Assembly (NCBI GenBank): GCA_030710605.1
Contig: CP092870.1
Span: 12,853,408-12,917,407, forward strand
Reading direction: 5' to 3'
Length of the DNA stretch: 64,000 nucleotides
Source of the DNA: Cordylochernes scorpioides
Taxonomy: Eukaryota > Arthropoda > Arachnida > Pseudoscorpiones > Chernetidae
Under the pieces are notes generated by a model. That model searched no databases, was not told the DNA's origin, and was given only the letters and a program-made list of their open reading frames with translations. The position numbers were made by a program, and so were the translations under genes. Shown here piece after piece: positions 1 through 9,985 of this stretch (its first letter is position 1; every line of letters begins with the position of its first letter).

Positions 1-553
1 CCGCTTCAATCAGAAACTTCGCTACTCTTTCATCATTAGAAAATATAGCACGATGTCCATCATCTCTTTTTGCATGAATATCGGCTCCTTTTTCAACCAA
101 AAATTTAATTATAGGAAAATCAACTCCATTTGCCCATATAAGTGGGGTATTCCCTGTATCATCTCTCGCATTTATGTCAGCTCCTAGATGCACCAGAAGC
201 CTTATTACACCATATTTCCTAAAAGTTAAAGGCAAAAATAGAGGATTTTGACCATCTTCTATATCTATACTATTCGCATCGGCTCCGTGTTTAAACAAAA
301 TATAAGTTGTTATCACGTGACCACATTGTGAGGAATAATGAAGAAGGTTGTTGAGCCTTTGAGAACTCATCTTTTTTCCAGATTTCAATAAAGCCATAAC
401 TTTGTTAACTTGTCCTTTTTTTACCGCATATGTCGGTGATTTCCGATGTTTCCGTCGGTTGGAAGCCTTCGCAGGGTTCATAGCGTATGCTAGCTTCCCT
501 CCAAGAATCTTCTTATTTTCAATTCTTCTAAGTCTCTGCATTAAAGAATACAT
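1..553 (-). CDS. Ankyrin-repeat protein, partial (runs off left edge)
   Basis: An open frame starts with ATG at 553-551 and stays open for 184 codons to the window edge. An in-frame stop lies about 20 codons upstream of the ATG, so this start is reasonable. After a basic N-terminus of about 45 residues (rich in K and R) come three to four ankyrin repeats, recognisable by GHVITTYILFKHGADAN, VIRLLVHLGADINARD, GNTPLIWA and IIKFLVEKGADIHAK. Ankyrin repeats are protein-binding scaffolds; no catalytic domain is visible. Codons are AT-rich, unlike the very GC-rich CCP exons of the surrounding gene on the same strand, and no intron is seen. It could be a nested host gene, a retrocopy, or a gene of mobile, bacterial or viral origin; the sequence does not decide. 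Confidence 0.75.
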   Translation of the reverse strand, partial: MYSLMQRLRRIENKKILGGKLAYAMNPAKASNRRKHRKSPTYAVKKGQVNKVMALLKSGKKMSSQRLNNLLHYSSQCGHVITTYILFKHGADANSIDIEDGQNPLFLPLTFRKYGVIRLLVHLGADINARDDTGNTPLIWANGVDFPIIKFLVEKGADIHAKRDDGHRAIFSNDERVAKFLIEA

Positions 554-980
554 TTTCTGAATTGATTGTTTGCTTAATATTTTTGAACTATTATTTAGAG
601 AATATAGATTTTACATTTTTGTTTCAAAATAACAAGAGGACGAAAAAACATATCAAACAAATAATGAATTACTTTATATACTCTCTGAAAATTTTAAAAT
701 TATTATTTTTTAATTATTTATAAAAAAAAAATATTTTTTAAAATTATTTTTAAAAATAAATTTATACACCCAACTTTATAAATACAATTTTGGAGAAAGA
801 GGCCTAACCCAATTTTAAATAGGTAACCTTGTATCATTAACCCCTATTGGTATTTTATTTATTTATTTATTTATTAAAAAACACACGCGCGCTATATCCT
901 ATGTGGATATTTGCGTGTAAACGTTTAAATTTACATTTTAGAGCAATAATTTTACAAGAAATAAAGTTTATATTGTATAT
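554..980. other. AT-rich non-coding stretch
   Basis: A/T-rich sequence upstream of the ankyrin ORF with homopolymer runs and a short TTTA repeat near 853-875. No coding signal or recognised element was found. It probably holds the promoter of the ankyrin ORF, but I see no specific site. Confidence 0.4.
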
Positions 981-1352
981 CAACATATATAGTCACGACC
1001 GTCTTTCCTCCTCAATTCCTCATGTCACGGATGCGCGCGCATCATCATTATGATCATTATCATTATCTAATGATAATAATAATAATAATTATTACTATAT
1101 TATTATTATTATTTTATTATTTTATTATCATCAACATATATAGTCACGACCGTCTTTCCTCCTCAATTCCTGATGTCACGGATGCGCGCGCATCATCATT
1201 ATCTAATGATAATAATAAAAATAATTATTATTATTATAAAATTATTATTATTATTTTATTATTTTATTATTAATATATATAGTCACGACCGTCTTTCCTC
1301 AATTCCTCATGTCACGGATGCGCGCGCATCATCATTATGATCATTATCTTCT
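981..1352. repeat. Tandem repeat, three copies of about 150 bp
   Basis: Three copies (near 985, 1136 and 1276) share the segment AGTCACGACCGTCTTTCC, then TGTCACGGATGCGCGCGCATC and a run of ATT/ATC trinucleotides. The GC-rich CGCGCGCATC core sits between long AT-only microsatellites, which vary in length between copies. Confidence 0.8.
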
Positions 1353-1552
1353 ATAGAAGCTTCTATCTTTATAATTATGTATATTTACAAAAAGTCAATT
1401 CGCTCGCGCCTCTAGCGGTGAAAATGAGGGGTAATACCAGCTGACCTAATGTACATATAAAGTTTGGAGCGGGACGTTTCACAAGAGTGACATCCACGGC
1501 TCCAATTTATAATTGTAACAAATAGTATTTGAATAAAAACATTCAATCGGGT

Positions 1553-1585
1553 AAAACACGGGCGTTGCCCGGGCCATTCGGCTAG
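1553..1585 (+). mobile_element. Helitron 3' end (left partner of a head-to-tail pair)
   Basis: A GC hairpin (GGGCGTTGCCC) is followed about 10 nt later by CTAG and then T. This is the 3'-terminal signature of Helitrons (hairpin, then CTRR, then host T). The same ending occurs at 53042-53070. I could not fix the 5' end; it lies somewhere upstream. Confidence 0.65.
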
Positions 1586-1587
1586 TA

Positions 1588-1942
1588 TCTATATATATAA
1601 AAATCAATGTTTGTAAGTTTGTTTGTATGTCCGGTATACAAATTCGCAGTAGTTCACTAATTCAAACCAAAATTTCCATACATAGGTAAAAAAATACGGG
1701 GAAGACGATAGGCTATTTTAAAAAATATATATAAATCAATTATTAAAACTATATATTCAAATTATTCTACTTAGCTCACGAACAGCGCCCTCTATCAAAG
1801 ATTAGAATAAACTATGCTGATGCAAATAAATAGATAATGCTAATAACAAACAATTATAAAAAAAATCTTATCTAAATATATATCACTCGGGTAGATATGC
1901 ACACGGATCAATCCCGGGCCGAAGCCCGGGTTACCCGTCTAG
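1588..1942 (+). mobile_element. Non-autonomous Helitron, 355 bp
   Basis: The element starts with TC after a host A (TCTATATATATAAAAATC), ends in hairpin CCCGGGCCGAAGCCCGGG (1913-1930) plus CTAG, and is followed by T. It has no coding capacity and closely matches the copy at 52621-53070 along its first roughly 200 bp. It sits two bases after another Helitron 3' end, so the two are in head-to-tail array. Confidence 0.8.
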
Positions 1943-2229
1943 TATATGTATAAGAGAAAATCTATGCTTCGACAGATATTTGATATTGAGAGAAGGAAAT
2001 ATCATAACCTTCACGCACCTAGAAGTAACACTTGCGGTAAGTAATTTATTTAATTTTGTGTGTCAACCTAAAAGAATACTGTCTTTCTCTAGTTAATTTA
2101 TAAAAAGGACCCTATCAAGATAGACGGGTCGAGGATTATTCAAACAATAATGTACTCCGTATGTGGGTGATGATTCCAACAGTTGCTCTAAGAGATCCAC
2201 TACAGTGAAGTAATAGCGGTGGCGCCCAC

Positions 2230-2367
2230 CTTCCACGGAGATGTCCACGGAGTGCGAGTGCCCGGCCGGCGTGATGCAGGTGAAGCGCCCCGAGTCCTCG
2301 GCCTGGGCGTGGTAGATGGATAGACGATACTCCAGCTGGGAGTCCCGGCCCGGCTCGTTGGTCCAGC
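2230..2367 (-). CDS. CCP/Ig protein, exon encoding second half of Ig domain
   Basis: This 138-nt exon has acceptor TGTTCAG|GC at 2368 and donor GAAG|GTGGGC after 2230, both phase 1. Its first two bases join the last base of the exon ending at 6285 to give a Gly, so the reading runs DG|WTNEPGRDSQLEYR. It carries the C-terminal half of an Ig fold: LSIYHAQAEDSGRFTC holds the classic D-x-G-x-[FY]-x-C motif with the second Ig cysteine, followed by strand G (HSHSVDISVE). It is the last exon of the gene found here; the continuation must lie left of the window or in sequence I did not recognise. The acceptor lies only 17 bp from a satellite array. Confidence 0.88.
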
Positions 2368-2384
2368 CTGAACACCCGGACATC

Positions 2385-3308
2385 AATAGGACATATAGTT
2401 ATAGGATAGTCTTCAAACTCGGGTTTTCAATAAGACATAGTTACACGATGGTCGCCCAAACCCGGGTTTTCAATAGGGCATAGTTATAGGATAGTCTTCA
2501 AACTCGGGTTTTCAATAAGACATAGTTACACGATGGTCGCCCAAACCCGGGTTTTCAATAGGGCATAGTTATAGGATAGTCTTCAAACCCGGGTTTTCAA
2601 TTAGACATAGTTACACGATGGTCGCCCAAACCCGGGTTTTCAATAGGGCATAGTTATAGGATAGTCTTCAAACCCGGGTTTTCAATTAGACATAGTTACA
2701 CGATGGTCGCCCAAACCCGGGTTTTCAATAGGGCATAGTTATAGGATAGTCTTCAAACCCGGGTTTTCAATAAGACATAGTTACACGATGGTCGCCCAAA
2801 CCCGGGTTTTCAATAGGACATAGTCACACGATGGTCGCCCAAACCCGGGTTTTCAATAGGACATAGTTACACGATGGTCGCCCAAACCCGAGTTTTCAAT
2901 AGGACATAGTTACACGATGGTCGCCCAAACCCGGGTTTTCAATAGGGCATAGTTATAGGATAGTCTTCAAACCCGGGTTTTCAATAAGACATAGTTACAC
3001 GATGGTCGCCCAAACCCGGGTTTTCAATAGGACATAGTCACACGATGGTCGCCCAAACCCGGGTTTTCAATAGGACATAGTTACACGATGGTCGCCCAAA
3101 CCCGAGTTTTCAATAAGACATAGTTACACGATGGTCGCCCAAACCCGGGTTTTCAATAGGACATAGTCACACGATGGTCGCCCAAACCCGGGTTTTCAAT
3201 AGGACATAGTTACACGATGGTCGCCCAAACCCGAGTTTTCAATAGGACATAGTTACACGATGGTCGCCCAAACCCGGGTTTTCAATAGGACATAGTTACA
3301 CGATGGTT
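2385..3308. repeat. 42/43-bp satellite array, 21 units
   Basis: Twenty-one copies of a unit ending CCCGGGTTTTCAAT occur in tandem. Two unit types exist: one with TTATAGGATAGTCTTCAAA and one with TTACACGATGGTCGCCCAAA. The left half alternates the two types as roughly 85-bp dimers; the right half is mostly the second type in trimers of about 129 bp, giving higher-order structure. The array lies in the intron between exons 6285-6458 and 2230-2367 and almost touches the splice acceptor of the latter. Confidence 0.95.
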
Positions 3309-3389
3309 GACTAGGAGAAAACGCTTAGTAACAGTTCCAGCAGACAGATGATTTCACGAGAGGTATGGTGATTGGATTCAGAAAGGCCG

Positions 3390-4325
3390 ATTGGTCAAAT
3401 CTTTGAGAACAGACACCTCGATCCGTCCACAATCCGCCTGCTATGGCGAAAATGGTCGGAATAAGGAAATGTTGAACGATTCAGGGGTGCTGCTGCGGTC
3501 AGAGTGACGTCAGCATGCTTGAATGACGCATCCGACAGATGACGTTTGCAGCACCACAGTCCACTTCTGCCGCCATTTTGAAGGATTTGCATAACACTCT
3601 TGATATTCCCATATTGACCAGAACCATTATACGTAGATTGGTCGCCGGCGGTCTACACTCATGGCGCTCGTTAAAAAGACTATCATTGACCCAACGTCAC
3701 AAACAACTCCGTTTGCACTTTTGTCGGGATAGAGCAACATGGACATCGGAATGTCACAGGGCAGTGTTCTAAGATTAATCTCGCTTATGTTTCAACATTG
3801 ACAGTCACCGATTAAGAGTTTGTCGCCGTCTTGGTGACAGGTCCATTCCAGCCGCATCTTTGAAAGCCGCGCACCTCACGACAACGCGGTATTATGGTTT
3901 AGGGACTCATCGCCTTTGATAGTAGATCACTTCTGATTCGTATTGAGGGCATTATAACGGATACATGGATGACATTCTGCGGCCGGTGAAGCTACCCTTC
4001 CTTTAGGGAGTACCAAATGCCATTTTCCAGCAGGATAACGCCCAACCTCACACAGCACACATCAGCCAGCATGCCTTGCATGAAAGCTAAGTGCTTCCAT
4101 GATCACCAGGCTCTCCTGATCACTCACCTATAGAACAGGTCTGGGATCTATTTGGACGTCGAACGCTGCCACAGCCGCGTTCAGAAGATGAACTGTTACT
4201 GATGGTTGACAGGGAATGGGTAGCCATCCCTTAGGACACCTTCCTCATTGAGTCAGTACCAAGACATGTTGCTGCCTACATAGTCGCCCGCGGTGGTCCC
4301 ACAACATATTAAGTGGACGGTGATG
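3390..4325 (+). pseudogene. Tc1-like transposase relic
   Basis: Degenerate coding sequence spread over frames. Recognisable in order: a helix-turn-helix/linker part around 3640-3770 (VAGGLHSWRSLKRLSLTQRH), an F-Q-Q-D-N-A-x-P-H-T-A type segment with the second catalytic Asp near 4030-4060, and an EQVWDLFGR segment with the downstream tail to about 4320. This order is characteristic of Tc1 transposases (DD34E). Several frameshifts and stops make it inactive. I found no clear terminal inverted repeats. Confidence 0.7.
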
Positions 4326-5639
4326 TCGCTCAGTGTATAGATGTATTCTGTTCTAATAAAGATAATTCATTGTTGTTACTGTTACTCTCTTAATGCATAT
4401 TTTCATAACTTTTTGCCCCCTAATTCTTGATGTTGAAATTTCAGTGTCACAACGTAGGGTATATTAATAGATCTTAAAAAAAAATCTTGTCCATTCTAAT
4501 TGAATTACTTTCATCTCCTACGTCCTTTATTTATAATTAACAAATAAATGATTAGCGCACAGAAAGAGTGAAAATATAGCTCATATATTCATTCTGAAAT
4601 GGTAAAGTGTAGCATTGAATCAACACATATAGAACACAGCAGCAACCAACAATTGAAGCTACAACTATAGTTCTCAAAACTAACTTTTTAAAAGGATTTT
4701 TGTAGGAGAATTATTTAATATTAGATAAATAATATATATATACATAAAGTAAAACTATGTATTGGATGAATTCATCCATTTCTATAGAAAATAAAAAATA
4801 AAAAACCCGCAGGAAATTATTCTCCTTTGCTGGAATGAGGTAATAAGAATCTGAAAGGTATTTGCTTTTTAAAAGTAATCGTATATATTACGAGTAATTT
4901 CTTTTGTTCAAATGTGTTGTTCATTCAGTAGTATAAAATTAGGATTTATATATTTTTCTATAATGCCATTTCGATTCTAATTGAGACTACTTTTGTCGGT
5001 GTCTATTCTCCAGAATACGTTGAAATCATGTTTTAAATGATGGTATCTATTTTTAAAAATACAATCAGAGAAATAATAATGCTGATGCTATCCATGTCGA
5101 GCCTGTCGAGCGAGACGGGCTCTATCATAATTTAAATATTTTAAAACTAAATATTTCCACATCAAAAAGCTAAACCTTCAAGCGATGACATTGATGATTT
5201 GATGATGTAGCATTTACGATCACATTTCTTCAGGCAAGATCGTTCATTAATTTGCCTAAGACGTCAGTAAAACTTGAATTTGGCAAATTGGTACACTTTT
5301 ATATATGGACCCCTTGTTGACTCTCACCAAATTGAAGCCACCCTGAAGAGTTCCATAGTCCTGGTCTTGTGGATTTGTTTTCCCAAGTTTTCGAAGATGG
5401 AATTGTGCAAAATTGGACGATTGGAAAACATTCCTAGATAGAATTACTAAATAGTTTTTCGATTTTTGCGTCATTTTGACGATCAAGGTGAATGTCCTTT
5501 ATTATATAAAGTATTAAATTGGAAACTATATACTTTTTTTTATAGAAAACGAATAAAAACAACTGTGGCCAAAACATCAAGTTAACGGATTATATAAAGG
5601 TGGAATAGGATTCACAATAAAAGGATAAAAATTAATAAA
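4326..5639. other. Intronic, no recognised feature
   Basis: AT-rich sequence within the long intron between the Ig exons. Short ORFs here show no family resemblance and no codon bias like the CCP exons. Confidence 0.4.
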
Positions 5640-5735
5640 TTTTAAGATTAAAGGTACTTCAGCCAGAAAATATTTAATTTGAAGAACTATGAATTCCGGC
5701 CAGACAGCCTCTATCTTCACGATAGTAAATTAAGA
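5640..5735. repeat. Interspersed repeat fragment
   Basis: The segment GAACTATGAATTCCGGCCAG followed by CAGCCTCTAT recurs at about 39240-39275 with few changes; its partner there is joined to a GACGTTTCGACAAAAAT segment. Together they look like the end of a dispersed retroelement. Confidence 0.55.
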
Positions 5736-6284
5736 ACACTATTGATTTTGAGAGCAATGTGGAAAATATAGCAAATTATATAATAACAAACCAAAATCGA
5801 AGTTATGAATTCCTGAAATACAGAGGCAGTTAACATCAATTTTGACGTCTAATCTCAACAAGAGGTAGTGCAAAAAGCAATATTATACATTAAAAACAAT
5901 ATGTCAAACACAATGCTAAAGATAAAACAAAATTTCCATATTACATTAGCCTTTTTTTATTGGGGACCTATGCTCTACAAAGGATTTGTCCTGGTGATAA
6001 CCGCCCAAAAAAGATAAGTTATTTACAGGTGATCGTTCATTTATATATCCATTTACAAACGGCTCTCTTTCCTCAGTGTTTCTTCTCTTGCGCAGCCCTG
6101 TAAAACTTGTACAGGGCCACTGCATTGGATTTATTCTTTGTCGTCTTAGACAGCAGAACCTCCAGAGCAAGATGATTTGATCCAATTTTTTTGTAAAAAA
6201 AAGTTTTTTTTACTTCTTAATTTCCATATCACATTAGCAACAATGGGCAAAGTTCGCCAGTAATTTAACAACGGTGTCTCCTAC
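5736..6284. other. Intronic, no recognised feature
   Basis: AT-rich sequence just downstream of the first Ig exon (in gene direction). A 79-codon minus-strand ORF at 5946-6185 has no recognisable domain. Confidence 0.35.
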
Positions 6285-6458
6285 CGTCGGTGTAGGTCCG
6301 ACTGGTGTGGTTCACCTCCCAGCGGGGAGACCCGAACTTGCGGATCCAGAGGCACTCCAGATGGAGGATGGTGGAAGGGTAGACCAGCAGTCTGCCGTCG
6401 TTGGTCTGAGCGATCTGACCCATGCTATGGCGGAACAAGATCGTAGGAGGTTTCTCCA
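6285..6458 (-). CDS. CCP/Ig protein, exon encoding first half of Ig domain
   Basis: This 174-nt exon has acceptor TGTGCAG|TG and donor GACG|GTAGGA, phase 1 at both ends. Its product starts LEKPPTILFRHS and continues with GRLLVYPSTILHLECLW, which holds the first Ig cysteine and a Trp two residues later, then KFGSPRWEVNHTSRTY, completed by the exon at 2230-2367. The preceding exon is only 55 nt away and in another frame; splicing between them gives SDYALEKPP without a stop. The Ig therefore follows the last CCP directly with a linker of about 30 residues. Confidence 0.87.
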
Positions 6459-6513
6459 CTGCACAGATCCACGGGTCAACCGACGTCGTGATGCTGTGAG
6501 CCGGGATACCTAC
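6459..6513 (-). other. 55-nt intron
   Basis: Begins GTAGGT and ends GTGCAG on the minus strand. It is needed because the CCP frame upstream meets a TGA inside it while the Ig frame opens downstream. A CTCAC branch-point-like motif is present. Its length is not a multiple of three and both flanks are phase 1. Confidence 0.8.
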
Positions 6514-6777
6514 GGGCGTAGTCGCTCTCCTGAGAGAGTCCCAGGCAAGCCGGGGTCGCCCCGTCCCATACGCCTTCATCGCAACGGCGCCGCGTGCTGC
6601 CCATGAAGCGAAACTTGCCGATGTCCCGGCAGCGGAATACCAACTCGGTGCCAGGCGGCCACTTGCTACCTGGCTCGGCCCGCCGGTCCCCGTGGAAGGC
6701 CACGACGTTGGGGTCCCCGCCCTGGCGCAGCGTGCAGTTGCGGTCCCGCACGCTGACGTTGGGATTGTCGTCAGGGT
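6514..6777 (-). CDS. CCP/Ig protein, exon encoding CCP module 11
   Basis: A 264-nt phase 1-1 exon with acceptor GTCCACAG|AC. It encodes one sushi module with the four expected cysteines (RNC, VFRC, RRRC, TPAC) and the conserved Trp (GVWDGATPAC). An N-terminal linker (PDDNPNVSVRD) and a C-terminal linker (LGLSQESDYA) flank it. GC-rich codons match the sister exons. The module is secreted/extracellular by family; CCPs bind protein partners. Confidence 0.9.
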
Positions 6778-7679
6778 CTGTGGACACGCCACGTTAGCAT
6801 AACTGCATGCGTGTTATTTTACCACACATTATCCCACACAACAAAACAAGTACACAGAGATAACCTCGATATTAATTATCCCAATGGCAAAACTGTGCGT
6901 GCATGTGTGTGGGAAATATAAACTCAATCTTTTACCTCTCACTTGAAAAAAAAAATACATCTTTGAAAACTACACATGTATTTATTTGGTATATGGGGTC
7001 CGAAGTGGAAAGGATCATTGGAAGAGTTGTTGAATGTGTGATTCCAGCGTGGATTGAAGCGGCAAGTCATGCAAGGAAAGAAGAGCCAGAGGGTCACCTA
7101 ATCTAGAGAGAAAGATCAGGCAACGAGCTACCTGAATTCCTTTTGTACAGAGGGTGTTACATTTTTAAAATAACTCTTTTGCAACGCTGTAGCTTGCAAA
7201 AATACGCGATTCGAATGATGTTTTATTTTTCGAGAAGCAAGCATTAATTTATATTTCACGAAAAAACTATTTTTGAATATTTGAAATAATGTCACGCCAG
7301 TCTGACAACTTGACGTCACAATTAAATATCGCCATCTCACAACTTCACGTTCTCATAAAGTGCTCTATAAGCCATCACCAAAGCTAACAGTAATATAATT
7401 TTTTTTTTTTAGCAATAACCTTGGATAAATACTAAATTCAAATGTATCCAATATATACTTCATATTCCTAGCCATAACATACAATCCAGTATAGCACATA
7501 CAACCCGTATTTAGGACTTCTCAAATAAGATATTTTGTCCTCATCTATTATGTAATATACATGCTATTTTAACGCTACTAATCGATAACTCTATTTCAAT
7601 ACAACTTATTCTAAATAGAAGAAAAAAGGTCTACATTGGGGGAGATAATAGCTCACAATTTGGTCATTGAGGTAAGTTC
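6778..7679. other. Intronic, no recognised feature
   Basis: Start of the roughly 10.6-kb intron before exon 6514-6777. AT-rich, short ORFs only, none with recognisable domains. Confidence 0.35.
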
Positions 7680-8290
7680 TGTGTGGAAATTGTCTTCAAT
7701 CCTATAAAGGAGTTATTCAAATGTAATTCTACTATACTAAAAGCTTATGTCCATTGTTTAATAAATACCATTTCTAAGATTCCATCCTTCAGTGTAACAT
7801 ATATAAGAAGAATGATCCAATACAGTATTAGAGCTCTAAAGAAGAGGTCTGGAAGAATAAATTGGCGAAACCGCTGGGAGGGTTCACCACTGATTAGCCA
7901 AGCCCTCCCAATATTTTTCATCGTAGTAAGGGCAGTAGAAGTTTATAATACAATATAATGCGGATTATGATTGTAGAACGACATTTGAAAATTATCCCGC
8001 ATGTGTTTCTTTTGAACGAAAAATCGAAATTTATTTTAAGGAGAAATAACGATTATTTCTAACCTTAAGGATGAAGTATGAAAGGATGAATTGTGAAGAG
8101 TAATGATATAACGGAAAACATTATCATTACCCTTCACAATTATTTCTCCTTAAAATAAATTTCGATTTTTCGTTCAAAAGAAACACATGCGGGATAATTT
8201 TCACATGTCGTTCTACAGAAGTTTGATTTATTTGTGAAAAGAAACATTCGCGTCTTAATGTCTTCATTCGTTATAAAGGAGTCTGTTAAG
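7680..8290. mobile_element. Hairpin MITE (family A) split by a second fold-back element
   Basis: Family A is recognised by GGCGAAACCGCTGGGAGGG, then TTCACCACTGATGAGCCAAG and a flank ending AAGGGCAGTAGAAGTTT with AAGAAACATTCGCG. Here the flank is interrupted at 7973-8217 by another palindromic element, after which GAAGTTTGATTTATTTGTG resumes. Other family A copies lie at 12180-12660, 25183-25450, 28050-29530, 31860-32240, 36780-37055, 48660-48990 and 50985-51075. Confidence 0.7.
7973..8217. mobile_element. Nested fold-back element (family B)
   Basis: Long inverted arms: left contains GTAGAACGACATTTGAAAAT and CGCATGTGTTTCTTTTGAAC, and the right arm is its reverse complement ending ATGTCGTTCTAC. 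One arm-like half of the same family recurs at 31261-31415 next to a tRNA-like sequence. It has no coding capacity. Confidence 0.8.
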
Positions 8291-8985
8291 ACATTGTTAG
8301 AGCATTCAGACAACGCTGCCGGAGGTCACAAGGCGGTAAGACGGATTGTTCTTGGAGAAATCATCAACGGAGGATAATTAAGAAGGGGATTAGCTTCCCC
8401 TCAGATATTGTTAGAGGATTTTAAAAAACAAAATTGGAACCCAATAATTAAAATGCAAAGTTAATCTACAAAAAAATGAAGAACATCGAACTAATTCAAT
8501 TTATGAAATTTTAATATAGAAGCAATTTTTTGGTGATATTTGGAGGGATTTGTATGGAGATTGGTCCTGAGTTTGCAAGGTATATAGGGAGAAAAAAATT
8601 ACTCGCTATTATATATATATTTCGTCTTTAAATGACAAAACCTCACAGAATCGTTAAATCACACTTTCATCTCATCAAATGTTATATATCTGAAAGCTAT
8701 TTATACTTACCTCATTGGGAAGGAATGGCTCATCATTGATGAACTCTCTCGGCGGTTTGGCCAGTTTCTTTGACTTGCATATTCTATAATTATTGTAGAA
8801 TTTGATAAGGCACAATTGTACTCCATGTTTGGAGCGGCTGCACATAGAGTCTGCTCCTCATGTCAGAGGTGACCATTTCTTTTGGAGCTAAGTCGGCCTG
8901 CCACTGAGTAGTGCTCCCAGTCTTAATGACAAAGGCAAACGTATTCTACTTCACCCAATCATGATGGTTGTCAAACAGACACCAT
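8291..8985. other. Intronic; fragment of MITE family A at 8709-8775
   Basis: Mostly unrecognised AT-rich sequence. 8709-8775 contains a diverged family A core (GGCTCATCATTGATGAAC, then GGCGGTTTGGCCAGTTTC). Confidence 0.4.
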
Positions 8986-9160
8986 CAAGGGACACAATCA
9001 ACGATTAGTTGATATTTATTCCGATAGATGGCGCAAGCCATCAGCAACTTTCAGTTGCACGATCAGGAAATGCCTTTTTTTAAACACATTAATATGTTAT
9101 AATACCTTGAAAAAGGTTGGCGTTCAGCCAACTGAAATATTGGTAAAATAAATAATATCT
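8986..9160. repeat. Interspersed element (family C), inverted relative to 47992-48180
   Basis: ATTAGTTGATATTTATTCCG followed by AGATGGCGC, AGCAACTTTCAGTTGCACGA is the reverse complement of the sequence at about 47992-48065. A LINE-like remnant (AAGGTTGGCGTTCAGCCAAC) follows. Carries an AGATGGCGC motif at 9026-9034. Confidence 0.65.
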
Positions 9161-9985
9161 TGATCAAATATATACCTTTTTAATTAAGCAGTGTAATGTA
9201 AGGGCGTTCTGAGTGTTGGCAGAGAGGAAGCTACGAGTTCTTTATGAAACCTTTCCTCTCTCATCATCTAAAGAACACTATCCTCAATTTACGTTCCACC
9301 GAGGAAATAATTTTCCATTCTTAAATAATTACTCAAATAAATGATGCAAGCGACTAATTGGTGTTCCAATTAACTGGAATTTGGCGCAGCTGGAGCTGAT
9401 TAACTACGTGGTTAAGTGCCATGGTGTAACCATATTTCTGCCGAGACACAGTGGATAAGTCAGGTACAGGTTGGATAGAAGGGTGGTTCTAAGATAAATA
9501 TTTGTCTCACACATTAAACTCTGTTTTCTTTATAAAATCTAATCAAACATATTTACCTCGTCATTTAGTCAAATTTACCCAATTTTAATTTATAAAGTCA
9601 ATGTGTTCCAAGTTTCAATAAGGATTAAAATGGCTGCTATGTAGATTCTAATGTATCGTTAGAGATTCGATAAATTATACCCACTTTTGGGAGATTTCGT
9701 TTGAAAGATTAAAATTCAAAATGGATACTATATAAATTCTAGTATAATTTTGAACAATATTTGATTAATTTCACACATCATTGGGAAGTTTATTAGTAAG
9801 AGCAAATTAACAAGTTGCTGAAAAGTTCTTGATAACTTTAGAGATATTTGACCAATTTAATACACAATTGAAAACGTTTCATTGGTAAGAAGAAAGGTTG
9901 AAAATAATGCTAAGTAAGTTATTAGGTAAACCTAGCGAAATCTGATCAATTTTTTCGACCATGATACAGTTTTCATTGTAAGGAG
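9161..9985. other. Intronic, no recognised feature
   Basis: AT-rich, no repeat or ORF recognised; likely degenerate minisatellite-like sequence towards the right end. Confidence 0.3.

Noticed and set aside
2385-3308. CRISPR-like array
   Set aside because: Units are head-to-tail without unique spacers; eukaryotic context.
6274-6606. 110-codon plus-strand ORF
   Set aside because: Antisense shadow of the Ig and CCP exons.
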